A DNA stretch of 42,293 nucleotides from Caldisericales bacterium (GTDB lineage Bacteria > Caldisericota > Caldisericia > Caldisericales > Caldisericaceae). A model generated the notes under the pieces. It was not told the origin of the DNA, ran no database searches, and was given only the letters and a program-made list of their open reading frames with translations. Of the stretch, positions 8,833-15,909 are shown one piece after another. Numbering within the stretch: the stretch's first letter is position 1; every line of letters begins with the position of its first letter. Both the position numbers and the translations under genes were made by a program. The DNA lies in NCBI GenBank assembly GCA_015485995.1, contig WFSP01000080.1, positions 1 through 42,293 of the forward strand. Direction: 5' to 3'.

Positions 8833-9139
8833 GCTTTATCACCCTCTTAATGTTCTTCAGTATACCGCTTCCCTCTCCTATTACGATGCCCTCTTCTTTT
8901 TTCTCTTTCTTTTTTATAGGTTTCTCTCTAACAGGAATATCTGTATCCTTCTGAAATACGTGTATCAGGATCAGGCTTCTTACAAGCTCATTTCTCCTCT
9001 TTGCGCTGAGGGAGCGCAGAAAGTCTATAACTTTTTTATTCTCCTCTTTGTTTGCTATCGTGATAAGGAACTGGTAGAGGGCCCTCTCGTCTTCCTTAGA
9101 TGACTTTCTGCGTTTAGGCACTCTCCTCTTCCGTACCAT
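8819..9139 (-). CDS. ParR-like partition adaptor
   Basis: A 106-residue protein with a very basic N-terminus (MVRKRRVPKRRKSSKEDER), a helical core (ALYQFLITIANK ... RRNELVRSLILIHVF) and a charged C-terminal tail. ParR proteins are small ribbon-helix-helix DNA binders that load parC DNA onto ParM filaments. Identification rests mainly on its position immediately after the ParM-like gene (TAATG overlap), its size and its basic charge. A different small DNA binder is possible. Confidence 0.6.
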   Translation of the reverse strand: MVRKRRVPKRRKSSKEDERALYQFLITIANKEENKKVIDFLRSLSAKRRNELVRSLILIHVFQKDTDIPVREKPIKKKEKKEEGIVIGEGSGILKNIKRVIKHEEN

Positions 9140-10209
9140 TATTCACCTTCTATTCCTTTTTCAATCTTCGTCCATAGGTAATATCCGTGTGCATTTGCCA
9201 TTACAGGATCTTTAAGGACGGCAACGTTGTACTTCTGCGCAAACGTCCTCTGGATAAACTCTCTGTATACGATTGCGCCTCCGCCGCAGAAAACAATATT
9301 TTTAATAGCGTGTTTTGATTCTGCTTCTTGGATGCTTCTCTCAATTGTGGGTTTTGCGGTGCTGTTCCATCCGTCGCCGATTGCATTCCTTCTAATCTCC
9401 CTTACTGGGAAGCTCTCGTACGTTTCCGGATCTTTTTTCAGAATCTCCTCTTGCACTACCCTCCTGTCCACGTCTATACCTGCTTTCGTTTTAAGAAGCC
9501 TCATAATTGTGTCAATTACCTCTACCGTGCCTGCAAGCTTATATGAAATACTCAACCTCTTGTCAACTTCAAAGTTTGCATCCATGACGAGTGCGTTAAT
9601 CGTGTTCGTTCCTACGTCTATGATGAGGCTTGGTTCCTGGAGGTAGTGCAGTGCGTCTGGATTTACAAGCACTTTGCCGTCTTTATACCTCAGGTTGATG
9701 AGGGAAAAGAATGCGCCTATTCCCTGGTCAACAGAAAAAACATGCAGTTTAAGTGCTATATTTTTTACCTCGTTGTTTATAATATTCTGGATATGTATGC
9801 TGCTGAGAGATGAAAGGTCGTTTACCACTTCCTTTCTGAACTTCTCTCTCGTTTGGAGAGGGAATCCTATAGTAGCATTTGCCTCTATGCTGTCCTTTCC
9901 GAGTTCTGCTGCAATCATGCCTAAAAGCCCTGCTGTAAGCATATAATAGTCGAACTTCTCTTTTTCCCTTCCGATCGCCTGGTACGATCCTATGATTTCT
10001 CTAATGCCGTTCCCTATGAAGTACTTTGTATCTCTGTGGAGTATGCAGTACTTCTTCGTGATGTCTGGCTCTGCTATGACAGAGATGCCGAGAGATTCTA
10101 CATTTCTTGGTTTTATCGCGGCTGGGAACCTATATGTAAGAAAGGTTCCACTATCTGCTTCTACAAAAGCCTTCAATTCTCCAAATCCTACGTCAATGCC
10201 TAAGTCCAT
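9139..10209 (-). CDS. ParM-like plasmid-segregation actin
   Basis: A 356-residue actin-fold ATPase. Phosphate 1 is MDLGIDVGFGELKAF at the N-terminus, connect 1 is around VDQGIGAFFSLI, phosphate 2 is LIIDVGTNTINALVMD, and the adenosine motif is IVFCGGGAIVYREF near residue 307. This is the ParM/Alp/archaeal-actin type used to push plasmid copies apart. It is followed by a ParR-like and an HU-like gene and preceded by an AT-rich region with repeats, the expected parC-parM-parR layout. Start ATG has AGGGGTGAGG upstream; promoter at 10237-10264. Confidence 0.85.
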   Translation of the reverse strand: MDLGIDVGFGELKAFVEADSGTFLTYRFPAAIKPRNVESLGISVIAEPDITKKYCILHRDTKYFIGNGIREIIGSYQAIGREKEKFDYYMLTAGLLGMIAAELGKDSIEANATIGFPLQTREKFRKEVVNDLSSLSSIHIQNIINNEVKNIALKLHVFSVDQGIGAFFSLINLRYKDGKVLVNPDALHYLQEPSLIIDVGTNTINALVMDANFEVDKRLSISYKLAGTVEVIDTIMRLLKTKAGIDVDRRVVQEEILKKDPETYESFPVREIRRNAIGDGWNSTAKPTIERSIQEAESKHAIKNIVFCGGGAIVYREFIQRTFAQKYNVAVLKDPVMANAHGYYLWTKIEKGIEGE

Positions 10210-10236
10210 TTCCTCACCCCTTTTACTTTTTTAAAA

Positions 10237-10264
10237 ATTATAACACTTTTATTTTTTAAATCAA
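10237..10264 (-). promoter_or_regulatory. promoter of the parM-like operon
   Basis: On the minus strand: TTGATT, 16 bp, TATAAT, about 28 nt before the start codon. This is a canonical -10 box, unlike the CATAAC type used by most genes here. Confidence 0.6.
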
Positions 10265-10580
10265 TAGCAATTAGTAATTAAAGTTATACTCAATATATCC
10301 CAAAGTAGTTATAATTGTATATATTCTATTTTAATAATTAGTATTACTTATAATAAAATAGTTTATCACGTTGAAAATTTGCTAAAATTGTACCCATTTA
10401 CCCCCCAATTTTACGGTTTTATCCCTGATTTATCTAATCATTAATTATAAAAAATTCTATTTATTAGTATTCTTAAAGTATGTGTAAGTTTGTCTAATTA
10501 CTAATTATATTTACTGCAATAAAGTGTAATCAGAAGCAAAATTTGAAAATCCAGGCAAAGTTTCTCATTACGTTGACAAA
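10265..10580. repeat. AT-rich parC-like region with short repeats
   Basis: Over 300 bp without a gene and very AT-rich. It holds imperfect repeats around ATTAGTAWT: AATTAGTAATTA (10269-10280) and its exact inverse (10495-10506), ATTAGTATTA (10337-10346), ATTAGTATTC (10463-10472), and direct copies CTAATCATTAATTATA (10434-10449) and CTAATTACTAATTATA (10494-10509). It lies upstream of the parM-like gene, as parC centromeres do. Centromere function is inferred. Confidence 0.5.
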
Positions 10581-10601
10581 CAATCCAAGGAGGTGAAGTA
10601 T

Positions 10602-10967
10602 ATGATCGCAGAGAGTGTATCCACTGAAAAAATGCTCAGGAAATTCTGGACAATCCAGGAGTGCATAGACACGGCAGTCCACAACATCCTAAACGGCAGA
10701 GAACCTGACGACGAATACCTGGAAAGGTTTGACTTTAGCGGATTCGGCATCAGGCACTGCGGAACGGAGAAATTAAATTACCTGCACGTCGTGAAGCTCG
10801 ACACAGAACCGCTTAAAGTTCTTCCACAGCACGCATCAGATATGGGACACACGTTCGCCTGGTACGGCGATGAAAGTGCGAGCGGTGCTTTTATGAGCAA
10901 AAAGGACGTTCTGGAATTTGCCGAAATCTACGGTGAGTTCGTGCTTAACTCTCTAACAAATCTGTAA
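10602..10967 (+). CDS. unknown small protein (GIR/VLEFAEI family)
   Basis: A 121-residue protein; AAGGAGGTG lies 8 nt before ATG at 10602. I do not recognise a known family. It shares two patterns with small proteins at 22524-24307: FSGFGIRHCG (compare YNGIGIRWKG) and SKKDVLEFAEIYGEFVLNSL (compare SFEEVLEFAEIAPGFLLHFI). It is the only plus-strand gene in this part of the window, separated from the parM operon by the parC-like region and closed by the terminator at 10972-11002. Confidence 0.75.
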   Translation: MIAESVSTEKMLRKFWTIQECIDTAVHNILNGREPDDEYLERFDFSGFGIRHCGTEKLNYLHVVKLDTEPLKVLPQHASDMGHTFAWYGDESASGAFMSKKDVLEFAEIYGEFVLNSLTNL

Positions 10968-10971
10968 AATA

Positions 10972-11002
10972 AAAAAGGGCGGGTAAATCCTGCCCTTTTT
11001 TA
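10972..11002. terminator. bidirectional intrinsic terminator
   Basis: Hairpin AAAAGGGCGGG ... CCTGCCCTTTT flanked by A and T runs. It would stop transcription from both sides (genes at 10602 and 11179). Confidence 0.8.
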
Positions 11003-11154
11003 ACTCTTGGAAAAACCGTGAAACGTGTTCCTCTAACATCGCGAATTTGATACAGAAACCACCCAAATTTGCACAACTTACTCCTTGCTGGTATAATTTT
11101 TCCCTTTGCAGAATTCTGACGCTCTACGGGCCTTAAATTAGGGCATTTTACAAG

Positions 11155-11177
11155 GAATACAGGTAAAATCTGTATTC
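11155..11177. repeat. hairpin after the 11179 gene
   Basis: GAATACAG, 7-nt loop, CTGTATTC immediately after the stop codon. The T tract is poor, so it may be a processing or stability hairpin more than a terminator. The remaining ~150 bp up to 11002 show nothing else clear. Confidence 0.45.
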
Positions 11178-11178
11178 T

Positions 11179-11517
11179 TTATACTACCGCACTGACGATT
11201 TTTGAAAGTTCTTTCTTCAGCACTTTTGCCATTTTCACTTCCATCCTGTCTCCTACTGCAGAGCGGAAGAACAGCACGGGATTTGGTTCGTTACACCCAA
11301 GTTTTGCGTACACGTCTGAAGCAGCCGCAGAAGCGTTAAAAAAGGCAACTCTTGAAACGTAAGCATCAGTTAACTTTTCAGCTATTTCAAAAACTGCGTC
11401 AGTGTCCTCACGCTTTAGGCACACGACTACGACTCTTTTGAAACCTTTTATGCGCGTGAGGTACTGAGCTGCGTCCTTATCCTTCACAACCAGCACGAGT
11501 ACGTCACTTTGTACCAT
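11179..11517 (-). CDS. unknown small alpha/beta protein
   Basis: A 112-residue protein with alternating strands and helices (DVLVLVVKDKDAAQYLTRI, RVVVVCLKREDTDAVFEIA, YVSRVAFFNASAAASDVYAK), which looks Rossmann- or Toprim-like in pattern but has no catalytic motif I can name. CGGAGGTGG precedes ATG. It is a single-gene unit: promoter 11585-11613, a ~65-nt leader and a hairpin after the stop. Confidence 0.7.
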   Translation of the reverse strand: MVQSDVLVLVVKDKDAAQYLTRIKGFKRVVVVCLKREDTDAVFEIAEKLTDAYVSRVAFFNASAAASDVYAKLGCNEPNPVLFFRSAVGDRMEVKMAKVLKKELSKIVSAVV

Positions 11518-11584
11518 ACTTTACCACCTCCGTTAAAAGTTTTTCGCACAACTTTGCTTCACATCCTTGATTTTTTCTAAGTAG

Positions 11585-11613
11585 GTTATCCAAAGAGAGG
11601 TGAAAAGTGTAAA
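11585..11613 (-). promoter_or_regulatory. promoter of the 11179-11517 gene
   Basis: On the minus strand: TTTACA, 17 bp, GATAAC. It lies just after the terminator of the preceding gene. Confidence 0.6.
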
Positions 11614-11625
11614 CCACTTTGTAAA

Positions 11626-11654
11626 GCAAAAAAGCCCTGGATATAAACCAGGGC
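11626..11654 (-). terminator. intrinsic terminator after the 11668 gene
   Basis: GCCCTGG ... CCAGGGC followed by TTTTTT on the minus strand. Confidence 0.85.
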
Positions 11655-11667
11655 AAAGATTTCTTAC

Positions 11668-12144
11668 TTAGCAGGAAGTTACTTTTATCCTTGTACGGCA
11701 GTTAACAAATGAGGCAGTAAAGCTGTGAAATTTCTGGTTAACAACTTCGTCGACTCTAACGTACGGCCTTAACACATATTCCATTCTATCAACATTACCT
11801 GCTGATACGTCAAAACCAACAAACAATACATCACGCTCCTGCTCTGGACATTTATAGAACCTTTTTGCAAAGTCGACAGCAAACACATCCGCATTGCTTT
11901 GGTGCTCTGTGCCGAGATAGATAACAGCTATATCAGGTGCAAAATAAGCTATTCCAGATTTCATCTCTATACAGCAGTCCCGGAACAAAACAATTGTCTT
12001 ACCATAACGCTTACTGTTCCCAGCGATGACCTTTAGCTCTTCAGTCTTAATTTCTTTTACAAGTTCAGCTCTTAACTTTGAATCAAACTCCGTGTTAGCA
12101 ACAATTTCTTCTGGACTTTCCCACCAATTCTTCTGTGAGTTCAT
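11668..12144 (-). CDS. unknown protein
   Basis: A 158-residue protein from ATG 12144 with AGGAGGTGAAGC upstream; a GTG 9 nt earlier falls inside that site. Alternating strands and helices are visible (KTIVLFRDCCIEMKSGIAYF, PDIAVIYLGTE, DVLFVGFDVSAGN), with several cysteines (CC, CP, NC, SC at the end). No known motif was recognised. It is an independent unit with promoter 12177-12206 and a strong terminator. Confidence 0.7.
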   Translation of the reverse strand: MNSQKNWWESPEEIVANTEFDSKLRAELVKEIKTEELKVIAGNSKRYGKTIVLFRDCCIEMKSGIAYFAPDIAVIYLGTEHQSNADVFAVDFAKRFYKCPEQERDVLFVGFDVSAGNVDRMEYVLRPYVRVDEVVNQKFHSFTASFVNCRTRIKVTSC

Positions 12145-12176
12145 GCGCTTCACCTCCTATGTGAATTTATACAATT

Positions 12177-12206
12177 GTTATGAAAAAATAGAGTAATAAT
12201 GTGCAA
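12177..12206 (-). promoter_or_regulatory. promoter of the 11668-12144 gene
   Basis: On the minus strand: TTGCAC, 18 bp, CATAAC, about 33 nt before the start codon. Confidence 0.6.
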
Positions 12207-12397
12207 TTTTTACTGCAGAAACGGCCTCAAAAACAAAAAGTGCAGGCAGAACGGAAATAATGAATACTTTTACAGGAAAATATGTACAAAAAAGCAACTT
12301 TGAAAATTTCAAAATCCTGATAAATACTAATTTTGTTCTGCGTACAATACGAAAGTAGATGTGCATACAGAAGGGTAAGTGTTCTCGACGTGAAAGT

Positions 12398-12486
12398 AAA
12401 AAAACGGAAGGTGAATTCACCTTCCGCAAAAGAATGGTTTACTTACCCGACAAAGGAGGAAAAAAATCCGGATAAGTTCACTTCTT
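12398..12486 (-). ncRNA. candidate small RNA with anti-Shine-Dalgarno loop
   Basis: A promoter (12493-12522) and a terminator (perfect 20-bp palindrome 12406-12425 followed by T7) bound ~90 nt with no ribosome site or convincing ORF. The RNA folds into a 9-bp hairpin, ACTTATCCG with CGGGTAAGT (12469-12477 with 12441-12449, one U-G pair). Its 19-nt loop contains UCCUCCUUU, complementary to the AAGGAGG sites before genes here. The palindrome may also be the terminator of ardC. RNA status is inferred from signals, not shown. Between 12207 and 12397 I see nothing convincing. Confidence 0.5.
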
Positions 12487-12492
12487 AATACA

Positions 12493-12522
12493 GTTATGCA
12501 AAAAGTTGGAATTTTTGTTCAA
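12493..12522 (-). promoter_or_regulatory. promoter of the candidate small RNA, inside the ardC 3' end
   Basis: On the minus strand: TTGAAC, 18 bp, CATAAC. The -10 box includes the ardC stop codon. Confidence 0.55.
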
Positions 12523-13279
12523 CTCTCGGAACAATTTGAAATGTCTTTCTCATCCCTAATAGAATATCTTCAGAATCTAAGCTCTCAATTTTCTTTTTAA
12601 ACCAATTTTCAAACGGCGACACCTCAACGCCGTTTTTCTGTATCATAACAAACGGAACAGACCACTGTATAAACGGTAAGATTTTCTTTTCTACGCCAAC
12701 TTCCCGCGCTGTTATGCTTACGGCGCCGCCTAAAAGGTAAAATAGCTTCCTGTCAACAGAGGTATTGATAGGCACGCCGACAGCATTATTCTGCACAAAT
12801 GCCCTGCCTGTTGTGTTCACTATTTTCAAAGTGGACTGTTTAATTAGGGTGTTTAAAAACTCAGCAGGATTTCTTCCTTCCGGAATGAATATAACTTCAT
12901 CGTCCGGAAGCTCTTTGCCCTCAGTCTGAGATATATCCCACACATGAGTAATTTTAAAGCCTCTAAGTCTGCTGATTGTCTCTTTTACTGTGTCCCCTGT
13001 TTCTGGATCCTCCTTCTCTACTTCCTGCTTCACAATAATAGGCGCAAAAATGAATATGCCTTTTTCTCCTTTCTTAATTTTTCTTCCTTTATGCTTCCAC
13101 TCACTAAAACCCTTTACATACGTTGCGTTCGGCTTCTGGTAGAATATAAGGATAAGGTTCTGCGCTGAGTAATTCTGCGGAAGCTGTACTGCAAACTTGA
13201 AGAAGTCCTTTACGTCTCCTTTGATTTCACTCACTGCATTCAACAACTTTTCCTTCAACTCCTTACGCTTCATTATCAT
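12494..13279 (-). CDS. ArdC-type N-terminal domain protein (ssDNA-binding, antirestriction-like)
   Basis: A 261-residue protein from ATG 13279 (GGAGGTGAAGGGC upstream); an upstream in-frame ATG has no site. Residues ~20-90 carry the ArdC N-terminal pattern: LPQNYSAQNLILIFYQKP, then GFSEWKHKGRKIKKGEKGIF and IFAPI. ArdC proteins bind single-stranded DNA and protect incoming plasmids; many carry a C-terminal metalloprotease. No HExxH is seen here, so this copy has the binding part and an unrelated C-terminal region. It sits near the replication origin, consistent with a role on ssDNA at replication or transfer. Confidence 0.75.
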   Translation of the reverse strand: MIMKRKELKEKLLNAVSEIKGDVKDFFKFAVQLPQNYSAQNLILIFYQKPNATYVKGFSEWKHKGRKIKKGEKGIFIFAPIIVKQEVEKEDPETGDTVKETISRLRGFKITHVWDISQTEGKELPDDEVIFIPEGRNPAEFLNTLIKQSTLKIVNTTGRAFVQNNAVGVPINTSVDRKLFYLLGGAVSITAREVGVEKKILPFIQWSVPFVMIQKNGVEVSPFENWFKKKIESLDSEDILLGMRKTFQIVPRVEQKFQLFA

Positions 13280-13306
13280 GCCCTTCACCTCCTTGTCTTT
13301 TCTTAG

Positions 13307-13336
13307 GTAATGAAAAAGAGGCAGAGGAATTTCCAA
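13307..13336 (-). promoter_or_regulatory. promoter of the ArdC-like gene
   Basis: On the minus strand: TTGGAA, 18 bp, CATTAC. Confidence 0.5.
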
Positions 13337-13440
13337 GTCGCAGGCGCGCGGCGGAATATATCAAAACACCTCATTTAAAAATTACTTTTTAAGTAACAAC
13401 CTGTTTTTATTTTGGATATTGCGCGGGGTGATGTCCCGAG

Positions 13441-13494
13441 GTACAAAATTTGGAAGAATTTTGTACCTCTAATATTTTTACTTGTAAAAATATT
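13441..13494. repeat. AT-rich inverted repeats at the putative origin
   Basis: Two inverted repeats: GTACAAAATT with AATTTTGTAC (13441-13466, 6-nt loop), and AATATTTTTAC with GTAAAAATATT (13471-13494, 2-nt loop). The flank to 13505 is almost pure A/T. This is the type of easily melted DNA found next to iterons. Confidence 0.6.
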
Positions 13495-13504
13495 ATATAT
13501 TTTT

Positions 13505-13540
13505 AGTAGTTAAAAGAGTAGTTAAAAGAGTAGTTAGAGG
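13505..13540. repeat. three 12-bp tandem repeats
   Basis: AGTAGTTAAAAG occurs twice exactly (13505-13516, 13517-13528) and once as AGTAGTTAGAGG (13529-13540). They lie between the AT-rich hairpins and the iterons. Confidence 0.8.
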
Positions 13541-13578
13541 TGAAACAAACGCAGGTAAAAAAAGCGTTTAACGAAGGT

Positions 13579-13644
13579 TTTTAACACATACTCCCCCATG
13601 TTTTAACACATACTCCCCCATGTTTTAACACATACTCCCCCATG
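13579..13644. repeat. three perfect 22-bp iterons (putative replication origin)
   Basis: Three head-to-tail copies of a 22-bp unit that begins TTTTAACACATACT and ends CCCCCATG, at 13579-13600, 13601-13622 and 13623-13644, without spacers. A period of two DNA turns, an adjacent AT-rich region and a neighbouring Rep-like gene are typical of iteron-controlled theta replication. Unusually, they lie downstream of rep, beyond its terminator. Confidence 0.85.
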
Positions 13645-13654
13645 TTTAAAGTAG

Positions 13655-13689
13655 ACAAAAAAATAGCACCTCAGAGAGGTGCTATTTTT
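13655..13689. terminator. terminator of the replication operon
   Basis: AATAGCACCTC, 3-nt loop, GAGGTGCTATT with A and T runs on both sides; works in both directions and isolates rep from the iterons. Confidence 0.85.
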
Positions 13690-13710
13690 GTAATCAAATT
13701 GATTCTCTTT

Positions 13711-14706
13711 TCACATTACAATTTTAAATACCTGCGACTTCTTGTCGTACTCCCAACTTTTAATTATCTCTTTCTGCTTTAACTCCTCAAGTGTATTCTG
13801 TATTCGGGTAATATTAAATGTAAAGTGTTGCACATCTGCTTTTATACTGAGGCGCTTAAACAGGCTGGATGTGTTTATCCTGAACTCCTTGCTGTTCGTC
13901 CACCGCTTTAGGAATAGGTGTATTTCTAATGCAAGAGGTGAGAGTGATCCCAACGATTTTTCCTTCACCCACACATTCGGGTTTACATTTGCTATAGATA
14001 AGAAAAGTGGATTTAACGCAATAAACACATACGGCTGCTTTTTTTTATTAGTTAGATCCAATATTGTAACCAGAGATATGAGGTGTACGTCCTTCATTAC
14101 ATCCGCTGTTACGACTTTTCCATTTTCTACGTACTGTGCAGTGATAGAGAACGAGGTAAAGTTTAACTGAAGCAGAAGTTTTTTTACTTCAGAGGTACTA
14201 TATCCCAGCAAGTCGCGTAACTCTTTTAGTGAAACGGGTATGTAAACTGCTTTTGCTTTTTTGCTTGCGTACCCTTCCTTCTTTGCTTTGTGCTGTAGGT
14301 AGAAGAACAACTTGAGCCCTGGTTTAGTTCTCGGAAGAGCAAGGCGTTTGTCCTTGAATCTTTCTGATTCGTTTATAAAATACGTGTTTACTGTTTCCTC
14401 TGTATTCGTCGTGGTTATAGAAATGACGAACTTCTGCTTTTTCCCGTCAATTGCCCTTGTGAATTCTCTCTTAACAAAACTCCTCTTTCCACTTCTGTCG
14501 AACGGCAGAATGTCTAAGAGGTTTAGAGGCACTGCCTGGTATACTTCTCCAAAGAGCGACTTATACGACATAATGCTGCCGTCCCCGTTCTGATTGAATA
14601 TGCTTTGGATAATTTCTTCAGGGATTTTTCCGTCTTTGATTGGTACGACTTGTTCGCCGCGCTTCCTGATTGCGCGGAGCATTACCTCTTTTTCTTTTTC
14701 TCTCAT
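13711..14706 (-). CDS. putative replication initiator (winged-helix Rep-like)
   Basis: A 331-residue basic protein. IPVSLKELRDLLGYSTSEVK (about 158-177) looks like a winged-helix recognition segment. The C-terminal part (LSPLALEIHLFLKRW ... INTSSLFKRLSIK) resembles the second winged helix of Rep_3/RepA-type initiators. Such proteins bind iterons and open the origin. It is followed by a terminator and then three perfect 22-bp iterons. GAGGAGGCGAACAG precedes ATG. It is the last gene of an operon with a DnaC-like loader. The family is inferred from context plus fold pattern, not from a diagnostic motif. Confidence 0.6.
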   Translation of the reverse strand: MREKEKEVMLRAIRKRGEQVVPIKDGKIPEEIIQSIFNQNGDGSIMSYKSLFGEVYQAVPLNLLDILPFDRSGKRSFVKREFTRAIDGKKQKFVISITTTNTEETVNTYFINESERFKDKRLALPRTKPGLKLFFYLQHKAKKEGYASKKAKAVYIPVSLKELRDLLGYSTSEVKKLLLQLNFTSFSITAQYVENGKVVTADVMKDVHLISLVTILDLTNKKKQPYVFIALNPLFLSIANVNPNVWVKEKSLGSLSPLALEIHLFLKRWTNSKEFRINTSSLFKRLSIKADVQHFTFNITRIQNTLEELKQKEIIKSWEYDKKSQVFKIVM

Positions 14707-15226
14707 CTGTTCGCCTCCTCTTTAACCTTTTTTTCACTGCTTTTAAGTGGATGCAGTCTTTTGCCTCCTTTGTCCTGCCCGTGAGAAAACGTCTGTTGTT
14801 TATAACAAATCCCGGACAAGTACAGGTATTGTTGCGGAGATTTACGATGTATTTCCCATCTGCAAGATATATGCCGTTCTCTAACTGTTTCACTTCTACA
14901 TCTTTTTTCTTTTGAATAACCGCTTTGTTTTTCTCTTCAGGGATCCAGTGCACTTCGGCAGTCCTGAACCCGCTGAGCAGTGTCCGTGCTTTTTGTGTAA
15001 GAGGCGATGGCCTATTTCTATTTACCTGCTCAACGACAGTTTTGCAGTCTCCGTATACGGCTATTTCTTCGACTCCAAGAGAGAGCGCTTTTTCAAGCCC
15101 TTTGATGAGGCCGTAGTATTCAGGGCTTACGAGTACTATGCCTACTTCCTTGACTGTTTTCCCTCGTGAAACGACTGCGAAACTGTATTCCCTATTTTGC
15201 CTATGAAAGTATAACTGCGCTTTCAT
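14618..15226 (-). CDS. RNase H-like domain fused to SWIM zinc finger and basic tail
   Basis: A 202-residue protein. Residues 1-100 follow the RNase HI fold, with SPEYYGLIKGLEKALSLGVE (Glu36) and AVYGDCKTVVEQVN (Asp60). The first catalytic Asp is replaced (LYFH, His8), and the last Asp of the usual 'N..AD' motif is Val (NKAV), so cleavage is doubtful. A SWIM finger follows: CTC (135-137) and CIH (158-160). The C-terminal ~35 residues are extremely basic and are encoded in an 89-bp overlap with rep. A role in binding RNA/DNA hybrids at the origin is plausible. The start overlaps the dnaC-like stop (ATGA). Confidence 0.7.
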   Translation of the reverse strand: MKAQLYFHRQNREYSFAVVSRGKTVKEVGIVLVSPEYYGLIKGLEKALSLGVEEIAVYGDCKTVVEQVNRNRPSPLTQKARTLLSGFRTAEVHWIPEEKNKAVIQKKKDVEVKQLENGIYLADGKYIVNLRNNTCTCPGFVINNRRFLTGRTKEAKDCIHLKAVKKRLKRRRTDERKRKRGNAPRNQEARRTSRTNQRRKNP

Positions 15227-15909
15227 TTCTTTAAGTGCCTGAAGTTCACGTTTGGCGTACGGATAATAACCGTTTTATCCTGCTGGTACAGTCTATCAAC
15301 TGTCTTTTCAAATCCGCTTTTTTGAGCAAGAGCCTCTATTTGGAAATTCGTTGTTATTATATGTTGCTCATCCGCACCATAACGTTCCTCTATCCACACG
15401 CCAAAAAACTGCGCCGTGTACGGTGTTGTAACTTCCCATCCAAAATCATCAAGTATGGCAAGTTTGGGCGAAGGAATTTTAAACTTTGTTTCAAATCTAT
15501 GTGTTTCAATATCTATAAAAAGTTTAGGTATATTGAAAGACGCTATGAACTTGTATGCCATAATGCTTTGTATTTCGTTCATGAGATAGCGTTTTTCTAT
15601 TGATATGGCTGTATCGTTTTCTCTGCTTTTGTAACCTTTCTCTATGAACTCTGTATTTTTAGCGTATACTTCATCCGTGTGTATAAACTTGTCAAAAACA
15701 GAAAGTGCCATGTAAAAAGCCCTTGTTGTTTTCCCCGTTCCGATACTTCCAACAAACCACACATTTTGGGTTTCTTCTTTTACGAGCTTCTTAGCTATTC
15801 CGTCCAGGATTTTTATGCTTTTCTTGTCTATCTTCTTGAAACTGTCAATATAACTTTTTGCAGTTGGGAATACCCTCTTTGCAATTTCAAGTGTTAGGTC
15901 ACTTATCAT
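15223..15909 (-). CDS. DnaC-like helicase loader ATPase
   Basis: A 228-residue AAA+ protein of the DnaC/DnaI/IstB group. Walker A is GSIGTGKTT (about 54-62), Walker B KLAILDDFGWE, sensor 1 HIITTNF, and the likely Arg finger is in KTVDRLYQQ. Loaders of this group place the replicative helicase on ssDNA. It lies in the replication operon between the ParB-like and RNase H-like genes with short overlaps at both ends. No helicase or primase gene is in the window, so it may recruit the host DnaB. IstB is unlikely, as no transposase is adjacent. Confidence 0.8.
   Translation of the reverse strand: MISDLTLEIAKRVFPTAKSYIDSFKKIDKKSIKILDGIAKKLVKEETQNVWFVGSIGTGKTTRAFYMALSVFDKFIHTDEVYAKNTEFIEKGYKSRENDTAISIEKRYLMNEIQSIMAYKFIASFNIPKLFIDIETHRFETKFKIPSPKLAILDDFGWEVTTPYTAQFFGVWIEERYGADEQHIITTNFQIEALAQKSGFEKTVDRLYQQDKTVIIRTPNVNFRHLKK

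Noticed and set aside
10573..10607. TTGACA at 10573 as -35 for the 10602 gene
   Set aside because: A matching -10 would fall on the start codon; the true promoter must lie further upstream in the AT-rich region.
11100..11160. tRNA-like segment near 11110-11140 on the minus strand
   Set aside because: Short complementary pieces only; no cloverleaf, anticodon arm or T-loop GTTC motif.
12178..12363. 62-codon hydrophobic minus-strand ORF starting MHIYFRIVRRTK
   Set aside because: It looks like a small membrane peptide, but it has no ribosome site or clear promoter and lies after a terminator; its end overlaps a promoter.
13579..13644. Minimal CRISPR array
   Set aside because: Repeats are directly adjacent with no unique spacers.
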